From: Piscinibacter sp.
GTDB taxonomy: Bacteria > Pseudomonadota > Gammaproteobacteria > Burkholderiales > Burkholderiaceae_C
Direction of reading: 5' to 3'
DNA length: 64,000 nt
Assembly: GCA_017983795.1 (NCBI GenBank)
Contig: JAGOAS010000008.1
Location: 62,001 to 126,000 of the forward strand
The notes beneath the pieces were generated by a model. That model was not told the origin of the DNA. It did not search any database and worked only from the letters and a program-made list of their open reading frames with translations. Below, piece after piece: positions 46,281 through 55,884 of the stretch. Within the stretch, counting starts at the first letter, position 1. Each line of letters starts with the position of its first letter. The position numbers and the translations under genes are program-made.

Positions 46281-46940
46281 TCAGCGCGTGCCGGTCGGGG
46301 CGGCGTCGTTGCGCACGCGCTGCACCACGTTCAGGAAGCTGATCTTGGCGGCCTCCAGGCCGTCGACGATCTCGCTGGTGCGCGCCTGCAGGAAGGCGTG
46401 GATGAGCAGGAACGGGATCGCCACCGACAGCGCGAAGGCGGTGTTGTTCATCGCGATCGAGATCGAGGCCGAGAGCAGCTCGGCCTTCTCCGCCGGGTTG
46501 ACCGCCGCCACCGCCGTGAAGCCCTTGATCAGGCCGATGATGGTGCCCAGCAGGCCGACCAGCGTGATCACGTTGGCCAGCGTGGCGATGTAGTGGGTGC
46601 GCTTTTCCAGGCGCGGCACGATCTCCATCATGCCTTCCTCCATCGCGTTGTCGATGTCCTCGCGGCGCGCCGGGCTCTGCATGCGCTCCAGGCCGTTGGT
46701 GACGATCTTGCCGATGGCCGCGTCCGAGCTGGAGGCGACGCCGAGCACGTCCTTGAACTTGCCGCCCTGCAGCATCGGCAGCACCTTGGCCCACAGCTTG
46801 CGGTTCTCGGCGCGGGCGCGGCTGAGGAAGATGAAGCGCTCGATGGCGATCGCGAGGCCGACCGCCATGATGGTGATGCTGAAGTAGATGGCGACGCCGC
46901 TGTCCTGGAAGAACTTGACGGCAAACTCGAACACGCTCAT
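46281..46940 (-). CDS. ExbB/TolQ/MotA-family proton channel protein
   Basis: This 219-residue inner-membrane protein has three helices in the ExbB arrangement. The first is near residues 13-35, followed by a large cytoplasmic loop. Then come ANVITLVGLLGTIIGLIKGF and SISIAMNNTAFALSVAIPFLLIHAF. The two conserved Thr positions of the proton path are present (LLGTIIG and NNTAFA). The glutamate usually found in the last helix is replaced by a nonpolar residue. It heads an exbB-exbD-exbD-tonB-like set. Partner of the two ExbD proteins. Confidence 0.93.
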   Translation of the reverse strand: MSVFEFAVKFFQDSGVAIYFSITIMAVGLAIAIERFIFLSRARAENRKLWAKVLPMLQGGKFKDVLGVASSSDAAIGKIVTNGLERMQSPARREDIDNAMEEGMMEIVPRLEKRTHYIATLANVITLVGLLGTIIGLIKGFTAVAAVNPAEKAELLSASISIAMNNTAFALSVAIPFLLIHAFLQARTSEIVDGLEAAKISFLNVVQRVRNDAAPTGTR

Positions 46941-46979
46941 GGGTGACTCCTGTGAAGGCTCTCTGGTTTGATTCGGGGT

Positions 46980-47330
46980 TCAGCGCGCCGCCGGAGCGGC
47001 GGCATCGGATCGGGGCGCGAGCTGCGCGTCGTAGCTGATCTGGCGGCGGAATACGTCGCGGTCGATGGGCGCGAGCGCCTCGTCGAGCACGCCGCCGCCG
47101 GGGCGGCCGGCGAGGTCGCCGGGCAGGGGCTTCTTCCAGGGCACGATGTACAGCACCTTGGGCAGCTCGCGGTTGCCGATGATCTGCTGGCGGTCGATGT
47201 CGGCGCGGTCCTGCACCGGGGCGGCCGGCGCGGCCGCCGCCGGCGCCGTTTTTTTCGCGCCTTGCGCCAGCGCCGCGCCGGACAGCAGCGCGAGCGCGAG
47301 CGCGCATGTGGAAGCGGTCGGGAACTTCAT
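46980..47330 (-). CDS. Secreted protein of unknown function in envelope operon
   Basis: This 116-residue protein has a signal peptide (FPTASTCALALALLSGAALA) with likely cleavage after AQG or ALA. The mature part is Ala/Pro-rich at first, then has a conserved-looking core (IIGNRELPKVLYIVPWKKPLPGDLAGRP). No cysteine remains after cleavage and there is no lipobox. I do not recognise a family. Its start overlaps the upstream TPR gene by four bases. Position suggests a periplasmic partner of the ExbB/ExbD complex. Confidence 0.82.
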   Translation of the reverse strand: MKFPTASTCALALALLSGAALAQGAKKTAPAAAAPAAPVQDRADIDRQQIIGNRELPKVLYIVPWKKPLPGDLAGRPGGGVLDEALAPIDRDVFRRQISYDAQLAPRSDAAAPAAR

Positions 47331-48049
47331 GACTGCTCCTTCCTGGCCGGCGCGTTGCCCTGCGCCGGCTTGCGGTTCTTCAGGTCGGTGACCCACTTGG
47401 CCACCGCGGCATCCTTGCCGCCGGAGAGTTCGGCATAACGCTCGTAGGCCTCCAGCGCGCGGCCGCTGTCGCGCAGGTAGAGATCGAACAGGATGCCGAG
47501 GTTGAGCTGCGCGGCGGCGTAGTTCGCATCCAGCGAGAGCGCATGCTCGTAGGCCTCGCGCGCCTTGGCGAACTGGCCGGTGTGGCGGTAGCTGATGCCG
47601 AGCTGGTTGAAGTACAGCGGCTGCTCGGGGCTCGCCTTGGTGGCGCGTTCGAGCGCCGCCACCGACTCCGTGAACTTGCCGGCCTGGCGGTAGATCACGC
47701 CCAGGTTGGCGTGCGGCCCGCCGAGCTCGGGGTTGGATTGCGCCAGCGCCTTGAAGCCGCGCTCGGCGTCTTCGTTGCGGCCGGCGCGCAGCGCGCGCAG
47801 CGCCTCGTCGAAGGCGCGCTGCACCGCCGGCGTCACCGTGGGCTCGGGGCGCAGCAGCGGCGCGTTGGGCGAGACGCCCGCGCCGCCATTCGCCGCCGAG
47901 GCGGCCGGCGCCGGCGCGAGCGCCTTGGCCACCGGCGTCACCACCGTGTCCTGGATCGCCTGCACGCCGCTGCCGAGGGTCGAGCAGCCGGCCAGCGCCG
48001 CGAGCGCGGCCAGTGCGGCGCAGCGCATCAGAGCGTCAGCGGATCGCAT
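47327..48049 (-). CDS. TPR lipoprotein
   Basis: This 240-residue protein has a lipoprotein signal with lipobox LAGC (ALAALAALAGCSTLGSG). A Pro/Ala linker is followed by three to four tetratricopeptide repeats (AFDEALRALRAGRNEDAERGFKAL; LGVIYRQAGKFTESVAALERAT; LGISYRHTGQFAKAREAYEHAL). TPR proteins are scaffolds. The ATG at 48049 overlaps the previous gene by 14 bases; ATG at 48028 is an alternative that still keeps the lipobox. Likely periplasmic scaffold of the envelope complex. Confidence 0.88.
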   Translation of the reverse strand: MRSADALMRCAALAALAALAGCSTLGSGVQAIQDTVVTPVAKALAPAPAASAANGGAGVSPNAPLLRPEPTVTPAVQRAFDEALRALRAGRNEDAERGFKALAQSNPELGGPHANLGVIYRQAGKFTESVAALERATKASPEQPLYFNQLGISYRHTGQFAKAREAYEHALSLDANYAAAQLNLGILFDLYLRDSGRALEAYERYAELSGGKDAAVAKWVTDLKNRKPAQGNAPARKEQS

Positions 48050-50882
48050 CGATCACTCCTTCCGCCCGTTCGGCCTTGCCGTAGCGCACCGGGCGCAACT
48101 TGGCCAGCGCCTCGAAGCTCTGCTTCACCCACTTGTCGTAGATGCCCTCGGACGCCCGCTTCGCATTGGTCTCGTGCAGCTCGATGGCCTTCTCCTCGAA
48201 GGGGAAGGCCTGCTCCTCGAGCAGCACGTCGTACTGCTCGCGCTCGATCTTGGAGAGCTTCTTCGGCCGCTCCGACTTGATCATCGACTGCCCGAAGTCC
48301 TGGTAGATCGCGGCGGTGTGGAAGGTCGCCGCGGTGCTGACGTCGGCCACGCCGTAGTTGGCGGCCAGTGCGTAGGCCTTCAGCGCGTCTTCCATCTTCG
48401 CCTTCTTGGTCTTGAGGTTGCGCGCCAGCGGCTCGACCAGCGCGACCTTGCGGTACTCGGCCACCACCGGCTCGGCCATCGCCAGCGCGGCGCTCGCGCC
48501 GAGGTAGCGCGTGCGGTCGGTGCGCGCGCTGCCGCCGGCCTGGTCGCCCTGGACGATCTCCTTCATCAGCGCCGCCTCGCGCTTGTTGTCGCCGTCGGCC
48601 TTGGCGAACTTGGCGATGCGCCAGCGCGCCTCCAGGCCGCGCTCCAGCGGCAGCGGGTACTGCTTGAGGTAGCGCTCGTAGGCCTTGGCCGCGGTGGCGC
48701 GCGGGCCGCTCTTGGCGTCGGCGGCCTTCTCGTGCAGCTCGGCCGATTGCCACAGCGCTTCGCGCGCGACGTTGGCGTCCTTGGACGTTGCCGCCACGCG
48801 CTCGAACTCGCCGGCCGCCTGGCTCCATTGCTGGCGCTCCAGGTAGGCCAGCGCGAGCTTGGCTCCCACCTCGGCCTGCAGCGGGTGATTGGGGAAGCGG
48901 CTGCGGAAGTCTTCCAGCGAGCGCGAGGCACCTTCCCAATCCTTCATCGCGATCATCGCGGCGGCCGCGTCGTACTGCGCGTTGGCGCGCACCGTCGAGG
49001 TCGGCGCGACGGCCGCCACGCGGTTGAAGTGGGCGATGGCGGCCTTGCCGTCGCCGGCTGCGCGCGCGAGCTCGCCCTGCTTGTAGACCGAGGCGGCGAG
49101 GCGCTCGACCAGCTCGTTGCGCGCCGCATCCTTCTCGGGTACCAGCGCGAGCACCTCGCGGTAGCCCTGCTCCGCTTCGGCGAAGCGGCCCTTGTCGAAG
49201 GCGCTGTGCGCCACCACCGTCCAGGCGACGCGGCGCTGCGCAGCGGCGGCCGGCGGGTCGAGCTTGAGCACCTGCTGCGCGACGCTCTCCGCGCGCTCCG
49301 GATCACGCAGCGCGAACAGCTTCTCCGACGCGTTGGTCAGCACGGTGCCGGTGCGCGAGTCCTTGGGGAAGGTCTTGGCGAAGCGCAGCGCGCTGTCGAC
49401 GCTGGCGCGCTGCAGCGCCGCCAGCGCCTCGCCCTGCGCCGCCTTTTCCTGCCCGGCATAGCTGAGCAGCGCCGCATAACCGGCGTCGGCCGCCTTGGCG
49501 TGGTTGGGGTACTGGTAGGCGACCTTCTCGTACTCGACGGCCGCTTCGGCGAGGTGCTTGTCCTCGTAGAGCAGCTCGGCGAGCAGGAAGTTGTTCTGCG
49601 CCGTCTCGGGGTCGTTCGGGTAGGCCGCGATGTAGGCGCGGTACCACTTCACCGCTTCCTGGTAGTCGGCGCTCGCCTTGCTCTTCTGCGCGCTGGCGTG
49701 ATAGTGGCGCGCCAGCTCGGTGAGGTGCGTCTTCACCAGCGGCTGGGCCTTCTGCCAGCCGGCCGGGTTGGCGCGGCGGAACTCGCTGCCCACGCCGTAG
49801 CGCGAGACGTAGTCCTTCTTCGCGTCCAGCGCCAGCGCCGGGAAGCCGTTGCCCTGGTAGATCTCGATCACGCGCGCCTGCAGCTGCGGCGCCTGCGCGT
49901 GCAGCGGGTTGCGCCGCGCGAAGGCGCCCAGCGTGTCGGCGGCGTCCTTCACGCGCTCCTGCTTGAGGTAGAGCTCGGCGAGCTGCTCGTAGACGCGGTA
50001 CTCGTAGGCGTGGCGCTGCGGGTCGTTGATGTAGCCCGGGATGCTCTCGGCGCCCTGCAGATTGGCCAGGCTGATGCTGGTGACGCGGAAGGTGTCTTCC
50101 AGCAGCTCGCGGTCGGCGCGCGACAGGCCCGGCAGCGTCTCCAGGCTACCCTCGCTGCCCAGGCCGCGGGCGCGCGCGTCGAGCACGCCGAAGAAGGACT
50201 GCAGCGCATCTTCCAGCTTGCCCTGCTTGAAGCGCGACCAGCCCTGCATGTACAGCGCGCGGTCGTTGAACTCGGTGCGGTGCTGCGTGCCGAGCACGGT
50301 GCTGTAGGCGCGCTCGGCGCGTGCGTAGTCCTTCAGCGAGAACAGCAGCTCGCCGCGGCGGAAGTTGGCCTCGTCGCGGTACAGCGTGTTCGGGTAGTTG
50401 GCGACCAGCCGGTCGAGCGTCTTCAGCGCGGTCTCGAGATCGCCGGCCTGCTCCTGCGCGCGCGCGAGCTGGTAGTGGACGCGATCGTTGCCCTTGTCGT
50501 CGGGGAAGGCCTTGAGGAACTCCTCGTAGCGCTTCACCGCGGCGCGGTAGTCGGGGCCGGAGGCCGGGCCCTGGCCGGCGGCGGAGCGCTGGTCGGCCAC
50601 GTCCATCTCGAGGTCGCCGAGGCGGCGCATCGCTTCGGCGCGCTGCGGCGCCTTGGGCGCCACCTCGAGGAACTTGCGGTAGGCGGTGATCGTCTGCTCC
50701 TCGTTGGAGGCGATCTTCTTGTCCTTGGGCACCTCGGCCGTGCGCGTGCCCAGTGTGGCCAGCGTCGGCTGGTCGTCGCCAGGGAAGCCCTTCTTCTGGC
50801 TGGCGCAGCCGGCCAGCGCGAGCATCGTCAGCACGACGAGCGGGCGCAGCGCGAGGCGAGTCGGGTCACTGGGCCGGCGCAT
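48036..50882 (-). CDS. Large TPR lipoprotein
   Basis: This 948-residue protein has a lipoprotein signal (LVVLTMLALAGCASQ) and then tetratricopeptide-like helical repeats along nearly its whole length. Examples are AEAMRRLGDLEMDVAD, YQLARAQEQAGDLETALKTLDRLVANYPNT, and NFLLAELLYEDKHLAEAAVEYEKVAYQYPNHAKA. This resembles the large periplasmic TPR proteins of Myxococcus gliding clusters and of cell-envelope machines in general. It overlaps the neighbouring TPR gene upstream by 17 bases. It probably spans or scaffolds the periplasm. Confidence 0.88.
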   Translation of the reverse strand: MRRPSDPTRLALRPLVVLTMLALAGCASQKKGFPGDDQPTLATLGTRTAEVPKDKKIASNEEQTITAYRKFLEVAPKAPQRAEAMRRLGDLEMDVADQRSAAGQGPASGPDYRAAVKRYEEFLKAFPDDKGNDRVHYQLARAQEQAGDLETALKTLDRLVANYPNTLYRDEANFRRGELLFSLKDYARAERAYSTVLGTQHRTEFNDRALYMQGWSRFKQGKLEDALQSFFGVLDARARGLGSEGSLETLPGLSRADRELLEDTFRVTSISLANLQGAESIPGYINDPQRHAYEYRVYEQLAELYLKQERVKDAADTLGAFARRNPLHAQAPQLQARVIEIYQGNGFPALALDAKKDYVSRYGVGSEFRRANPAGWQKAQPLVKTHLTELARHYHASAQKSKASADYQEAVKWYRAYIAAYPNDPETAQNNFLLAELLYEDKHLAEAAVEYEKVAYQYPNHAKAADAGYAALLSYAGQEKAAQGEALAALQRASVDSALRFAKTFPKDSRTGTVLTNASEKLFALRDPERAESVAQQVLKLDPPAAAAQRRVAWTVVAHSAFDKGRFAEAEQGYREVLALVPEKDAARNELVERLAASVYKQGELARAAGDGKAAIAHFNRVAAVAPTSTVRANAQYDAAAAMIAMKDWEGASRSLEDFRSRFPNHPLQAEVGAKLALAYLERQQWSQAAGEFERVAATSKDANVAREALWQSAELHEKAADAKSGPRATAAKAYERYLKQYPLPLERGLEARWRIAKFAKADGDNKREAALMKEIVQGDQAGGSARTDRTRYLGASAALAMAEPVVAEYRKVALVEPLARNLKTKKAKMEDALKAYALAANYGVADVSTAATFHTAAIYQDFGQSMIKSERPKKLSKIEREQYDVLLEEQAFPFEEKAIELHETNAKRASEGIYDKWVKQSFEALAKLRPVRYGKAERAEGVIDAIR

Positions 50883-52767
50883 CGCTGTCCTTCTTCTGCG
50901 GCGCGGAGGTCGCGCGGTCGTACATCTGCGCGACGGCGAAGCGCGCCTGCTGCGAATACGTGGCGAGGCGCTCCTTCTGGCGGTTCAGCTCGGCGACGGC
51001 GATCTCCTGCACCTCCTTGCGCTGGTCTTCCGACAGCGCCGCGACGCGCGGGATCAGCCCCTTGATGCGCGCGGCCAGCTCGGCGATGCGGCGGGCGAAG
51101 GCTTCGTGGCGCGCCGGCTCCTCGACCTGCGCGCGCGCCACCGCGGCCTCGCGCTCGCGCGCCTGGGCGAGCTCGGCATCGATGGTCTTCATGTCCTTGC
51201 GCGCTTCCCAGGCGCGCGCCGGGTACTCCTGCGCCAGGCGCCAGGTCAGCGCGCCCGACACCAGGCGCGTGCGCTCGCGAATGCGCTCGGCCTCGCTGTC
51301 GTCGCTCACGTCGGCGAGGCCCTTCTTCACTGCGTCGACCACGGCGAGCAGCTCGCGATCCTTCGCGTTGGCGAAGGCCTGCGGATCCTGCTCGCGCACG
51401 GCGCGCTCGACCTCGCCGGCCACCGCGTCGCGGCGCTCGGCCAGCGCCTTCAGGTTGACGGCGCGCGCCTGCGCCTGCACGGCCGGCAGGCGCTCGGCGT
51501 AGGCGCGGCGGCGGTTGTCCAGCATGTCGCCGAATACGCCGAGCTTGTCTTCCCAGTCTTTCAGGTTGCGGTCGAGGAAGCGCAGGTCGCGGTAGTTCTT
51601 GAACGCCTCCTGGAACTCGTGGCCCGCCATCACCTGCGTCAGGTGGCTGGCGTGCGGCATCTGCGGCAGCTCGCGGATCGACCAGAACCAGCCCATCTCC
51701 TCGCCCGGGTTGCGCTCGATCAGACCCTCGATCAGCGTGCCCGAGCGGATCGCGGCGATCGACTCCTCGAGCCGGCCGCCCTCAGCCTCGTAGGCGGCGA
51801 TGGCCCCGTTGTACTGCTCGGTGGCCTCGCCGTAGGCGCCCAGCTCGGCGTAGGCGTAGGGAATCGCGATGCGCGCCTCCAGCACGGCGGCGTCGCTGGC
51901 GTCGCGCTGCGCGAGTTCGAGCCAGGGCACCAGCGCCTGCTTGGGATCCTTCAGCTCGGCGGCGGCCCAGCCGAAGCCGAGCAGCGCCTTGTTCGACAGC
52001 ATGCCCTGCATGCGCACGCGCTGCAGCGACTGGCGCGCCTCGTCCGGCTTGGCGGCCTGCAGCGCGGCGAAGCCGAGCGCGAGGTTGGCCTTGTCGCGCA
52101 GGGCTCGCATCTCTTCGTCGGGGGCCGGCGTGAGGCCGATCTGCTCGAGCAGCTTGACGCCTTTGTCCACCTCGCCGCTCTTCACCTGCGCGACGCCGAG
52201 GTTGTAGCGCGCGTACTGGCCGAGCGGGCTTTGCTTGTCGACGCCCTCGAGCAGCGCCGCCGCGCCGGCGTAGTCGCCGCGCGCCATCATCAGGTTGGAC
52301 TGCAGCAGCAGCCGGTCTTCCTCGAGCGACTTGGGCAGATCCGCTCCGATGCGCGCGACGGCGTCGTCGGCCTCGGCGAGGAAGCCGCGCTGGTAGCGGA
52401 TCTTGGCGAGGTAGAACCAGGCGCGATCGCGCACCGGCGGGGCCGCGCCCTTGTCGATCAGGCGCGCGAAGATCTCGCCGGCCTCCTTGTGCAGGCCGTA
52501 GGAGAGCAGCATGCCGCCGCGCAGCACCTCGGCCTCGTCGTCGTGCGGGGCGATGCGCTGGAAATGCTGCGAGGCCATCAGCGTCGTGATCGACGTGAAG
52601 TAGCGGTCCTGGAAGAAATGGAACAGCGCATCGCCGTAGTGCGGCGCCTCGACCGGGCGCGCCGCCTCGTTGGCCGGCACCGGCCAGGGCTTGGGCGGTG
52701 CGGCGCCGGCCGCGGCGCAGGCCGCCAGCGCGGCGGCCGCGAGCAGGGGTCTCACGAACATGCGCAC
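50866..52767 (-). CDS. Secreted TPR/coiled-coil protein
   Basis: This 633-residue protein has a signal peptide (VRPLLAAAALAACAAAGAAP). TPR-like repeats fill the first ~330 residues (ALFHFFQDRYFTSITTLMASQHF; AWFYLAKIRYQRGFLAEADDAVARI; ARYNLGVAQVKSGEVDKGVKLLEQI). The C-terminal third is highly charged and helical (REREAAVARAQVEEPARHEAFARRIAELAARIKG), probably coiled coil. It starts two bases after the preceding gene. Role unknown; likely a periplasmic structural part of the same machine. Confidence 0.87.
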   Translation of the reverse strand: MRMFVRPLLAAAALAACAAAGAAPPKPWPVPANEAARPVEAPHYGDALFHFFQDRYFTSITTLMASQHFQRIAPHDDEAEVLRGGMLLSYGLHKEAGEIFARLIDKGAAPPVRDRAWFYLAKIRYQRGFLAEADDAVARIGADLPKSLEEDRLLLQSNLMMARGDYAGAAALLEGVDKQSPLGQYARYNLGVAQVKSGEVDKGVKLLEQIGLTPAPDEEMRALRDKANLALGFAALQAAKPDEARQSLQRVRMQGMLSNKALLGFGWAAAELKDPKQALVPWLELAQRDASDAAVLEARIAIPYAYAELGAYGEATEQYNGAIAAYEAEGGRLEESIAAIRSGTLIEGLIERNPGEEMGWFWSIRELPQMPHASHLTQVMAGHEFQEAFKNYRDLRFLDRNLKDWEDKLGVFGDMLDNRRRAYAERLPAVQAQARAVNLKALAERRDAVAGEVERAVREQDPQAFANAKDRELLAVVDAVKKGLADVSDDSEAERIRERTRLVSGALTWRLAQEYPARAWEARKDMKTIDAELAQAREREAAVARAQVEEPARHEAFARRIAELAARIKGLIPRVAALSEDQRKEVQEIAVAELNRQKERLATYSQQARFAVAQMYDRATSAPQKKDSDAPAQ

Positions 52768-52769
52768 GC

Positions 52770-53315
52770 CTACTGCCAGACCTTGACGTCGAACTCCGGC
52801 TGCAGCTTGCCGGTGGAATCCTTGATGCGCAGCTCGATGTACTTGGGCTCGGTGCCCTTGTCGAACTTGACCGTCGCGCCGCGCTTGTAGTCGCGCTCGT
52901 GCGGGCCCTGGCCGGTGAAGAAGGCCACCAGCTCGTGGCTGCCGGCGCGCAGGTTGCCGAGGTAGACGCGCTGCACGCCGCCGCGGTGCAGCGCGCTCAC
53001 CTCGAGCGGCGTGTAGAGGTAGTTGGCGACCGGCTTGTCGTCGAGCTTGATCTGCACCGAGTCGAGCTGGAACAGCTTGCCCACGTCCATCGACACGAAC
53101 AGCGCCACCTGCGTATTGGCCGGGAACAGCAGCTCCTCCTCCAGCACCAGCAAGTCGCGGTTGAGGCGGATGACGTCGCCCTTCACGTCCTGGATGCGCG
53201 CGTCGAGCGTGTTGGGCGCGGCGGGCGGCGCGGCGGTCTGGGCGAAGGCGGGCAGCAGCGCGGCGGCCAGCGCGAGGCCGGCGAGCGCCTGATGGAAACG
53301 GGTGAGGAGCGCCAT
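52770..53315 (-). CDS. Secreted protein of unknown function
   Basis: This 181-residue protein has a signal peptide (LAGLALAAALLPAFAQ). A short predicted coiled-coil helix follows (IQDVKGDVIRLNRDLLVLEEELLF), then a beta-rich domain (VALFVSMDVGKLFQLDSVQIKLDDKPVANYLY; RVYLGNLRAGSHELVAFFTG). The beta part looks like an immunoglobulin- or PEGA-like fold. No DNA-binding motif is present. It lies between the DUF3570 gene and the TPR genes. Family not recognised. Confidence 0.82.
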   Translation of the reverse strand: MALLTRFHQALAGLALAAALLPAFAQTAAPPAAPNTLDARIQDVKGDVIRLNRDLLVLEEELLFPANTQVALFVSMDVGKLFQLDSVQIKLDDKPVANYLYTPLEVSALHRGGVQRVYLGNLRAGSHELVAFFTGQGPHERDYKRGATVKFDKGTEPKYIELRIKDSTGKLQPEFDVKVWQ

Positions 53316-53335
53316 GGCGTCGATGCTTTCGGGAT

Positions 53336-54439
53336 TCAGAAGGTGGCCGTCACGTACAGCTGCAGCAGGTTGGCGTTGAAGGTGTAGGCCTCGCCGCTGC
53401 GGATGTCGGTGAAGTCGCTGTAGTCGAAGCGGATGCGTTCGAGCGAGCCGTTGATCTTGAGCTCGTACTCGCCGGGCACGCGCTTGTAGACGTAGCTCAG
53501 CTTGCCGCCGATACCGAAGCTGCGGAAGGCGCTGAGCTGGCGGTTGCGCGACAGGTAGAGCGTCTCGCTGGTGGCGTTGTCGCTGTAGAACAGCGCCTTG
53601 CCCTGCTTGTAGAAGCGCGCGAAGCCGTCGGCCAACCAGTCGTTGCCGACGTAGCGGCTGTAGCCGGCTTCCAGCGTGTGGGCCTTGATGTTCCAGGTGT
53701 CCCAGAAGTAGCGGTACTCGGCGCGCGCGGCGTTGCGCTCGCCGAGGTCGCCGATCATGCGGAACTTGAGCGCGCGGCTGGTGCGCGTGCGCGGGTTGCG
53801 CTCCGGCACGGCAGCGCCGAACACGCGCGCCACGCGGTAGGGGCTGCCGAGGTAGCCGTCGTCGGACACCACCTCGAGGTTGACGCTGCCCAGCAGGCGC
53901 GGCGTCAGCACCTGCGTCACGCCGAGGCGGTACTGCCAGTGCTTGGCGTTGTCGTTGAAGGTCGGCTCGTTGTGCTTGAGGACCTTGTCGACGCCGCGCG
54001 TGAAGCCCAGCGCGATGGTGGTCATGTTGCCGTAGACCTCCTGGGCGACGTCGATGCTGACGCTGTCGGCCTGGTAGTCGGGCTCCTTGCTGCGGTAGAC
54101 GCCCAGCGACATCAGCGCGTCGCGGTGTGCGTAGGCTACGCCGAAGTCGTAGGCCTTGCGCGTCTCCTTGAAGGGGCTGGCGGTGGTGACCACGTCGATC
54201 GAGGCATTGCTCACCGCGTCGACGTAGTACGAGCCCGACAGCGAGACCTTGTCGGCGATGCTCTTGCGCACCAGCAGCGCCGGGCCGTCGGCCGTGACGC
54301 CGCCGCCCTTGTAGAGGTGGTACAGGCCCTCGGCGCGGTTCTCGGGCAGCTCGATCGCCTTGGCGCCGCCCATCGCGAGCAGGCTGCCGAACAAGCCTGC
54401 GATGCGCTGCCAGAGCACGCGCAGTTCAGTTGCAGCCAC
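53336..54439 (-). CDS. DUF3570 outer-membrane protein
   Basis: This 367-residue protein has a short leader, then alternating strand patterns ending in a terminal Phe (LQLYVTATF), as in outer-membrane barrels. Family-typical DUF3570 text includes LYHLYKGGGVTADGPALLVRKSIADKVSLSGSYYVDAVSNASIDVVTTASP (three parts) and RYFWDTWNIKAHTLEAGYSRYVG. DUF3570 genes often neighbour DUF4266, TlpA and ApbE genes, as here. Function is unknown; an outer-membrane partner of a redox system is plausible. It overlaps the DUF4266 gene by 14 bases. Confidence 0.88.
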   Translation of the reverse strand: MAATELRVLWQRIAGLFGSLLAMGGAKAIELPENRAEGLYHLYKGGGVTADGPALLVRKSIADKVSLSGSYYVDAVSNASIDVVTTASPFKETRKAYDFGVAYAHRDALMSLGVYRSKEPDYQADSVSIDVAQEVYGNMTTIALGFTRGVDKVLKHNEPTFNDNAKHWQYRLGVTQVLTPRLLGSVNLEVVSDDGYLGSPYRVARVFGAAVPERNPRTRTSRALKFRMIGDLGERNAARAEYRYFWDTWNIKAHTLEAGYSRYVGNDWLADGFARFYKQGKALFYSDNATSETLYLSRNRQLSAFRSFGIGGKLSYVYKRVPGEYELKINGSLERIRFDYSDFTDIRSGEAYTFNANLLQLYVTATF

Positions 54440-54679
54440 AGCCGCCTCCTTGCGCCGTGTTGGCGCCGCGCGCGGCCTCGCGCACCACCAGCACGTGCTC
54501 GCGGTGGCGCGCGGCCAGGCCGTCGCTGCCGGGTTTCATGATCGGGTCGGCGAGGCGCTCGCGCTCGTAGGGCTTGACCCAGGGCTCGGGCAGCGTGGGC
54601 ATGTGCCACGACGAGCAGCCGGCGAGCGCTGCCGCGCCGGCGAGCGCCGCGAGAAGAAGGGCGGGGCGGTGCGTCTTCA

Positions 54680-54683
<4 letters not shown>
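54426..54683 (-). CDS. DUF4266 lipoprotein with C-terminal Cys-Gly-Cys
   Basis: This 85-residue protein has a lipoprotein signal and lipobox LAGC (Cys23). The DUF4266 core follows (WVKPYERERLADPIM; REHVLVVREAARG), and it ends in GGGCGCN. The closing Cys83 and Cys85 are striking in a tiny periplasmic lipoprotein and could bind metal, accept a disulfide or take a cofactor. The start at 54683 overlaps the TlpA stop (ATGA). The paired thioredoxin suggests its cysteines are kept reduced. Confidence 0.88.
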
Positions 54684-55213
<530 letters not shown>

Positions 55214-55221
55214 GGACGGGC

Positions 55222-55863
55222 TCAGAAGTAGTAGGCGAAGCCGGTGGTCAGCTCGAGGTTCTGGGTGTTCTGGCGCACGCCCAGCAGGTCGTAGCTGAAG
55301 ATGTGGTCGCGCACGTCGACGCGCACCGCCCAGCGGTCGGTGAACAGCACGCGGAAGCCGAAGCCGACGTTGAAGGTCTGCTTGCGCTGGTTGGCGAACT
55401 TGGTGCTGCCGACGCCGCCGATCACGTAGATCGACGAGGCCTTGGCGTACTTGCTGCCGAGGAAGATCTCGCCCGGGAAGAGGTTGTAGCCGGCCGAGAC
55501 GTTGTAGTAGCTGAGCTTCTTGTCGGTGTCGGCCAGCGGGCCGGAGCCGGGGAAGATCTCCTCGAAGGTCTTGTCGCTGACCTTGGTGCGCGCGTACACG
55601 CTCTCGACGAAGAAGTCCTCGCTGAGGTGGTAGCCCAGGCGCACGCCGCCGACGGCGCTGGCGCCGAAGCTCTGCGTCGCGTAGGTGCCGGCGAGCAGCC
55701 CGACCTCGAAGTCCTTGGAGGGGAACTGCGGGATGCGCACGTCGCGGCGCTGCACCTCCGGCGCGATCACCTGCTCGTTGGCGGGTTGCTGCGCGGGGGC
55801 GGCGGTCTGTGCAAGGGCGGGGGCGGCAAGCGCCGCGGTCAGGGCAAGCAGGGTCAGTCGCAT
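55222..55863 (-). CDS. Outer-membrane beta-barrel protein
   Basis: This 213-residue protein has a signal peptide (RLTLLALTAALAAPALAQ), a Pro/Gln-rich linker and then an eight-stranded barrel pattern. It ends in an aromatic strand (LELTTGFAYYF), the usual signal for barrel assembly. Strand examples are GVRLGYHLSEDFFVESVYART and AVRVDVRDHIFSYDLLG. It resembles the OmpW/OmpA-like small barrels often annotated as outer membrane beta-barrel domain. Next gene upstream encodes a related barrel with an SH3 domain. Confidence 0.86.
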   Translation of the reverse strand: MRLTLLALTAALAAPALAQTAAPAQQPANEQVIAPEVQRRDVRIPQFPSKDFEVGLLAGTYATQSFGASAVGGVRLGYHLSEDFFVESVYARTKVSDKTFEEIFPGSGPLADTDKKLSYYNVSAGYNLFPGEIFLGSKYAKASSIYVIGGVGSTKFANQRKQTFNVGFGFRVLFTDRWAVRVDVRDHIFSYDLLGVRQNTQNLELTTGFAYYF

Positions 55864-55884
55864 GGTGTTGTTCTCGTCGCGAGC

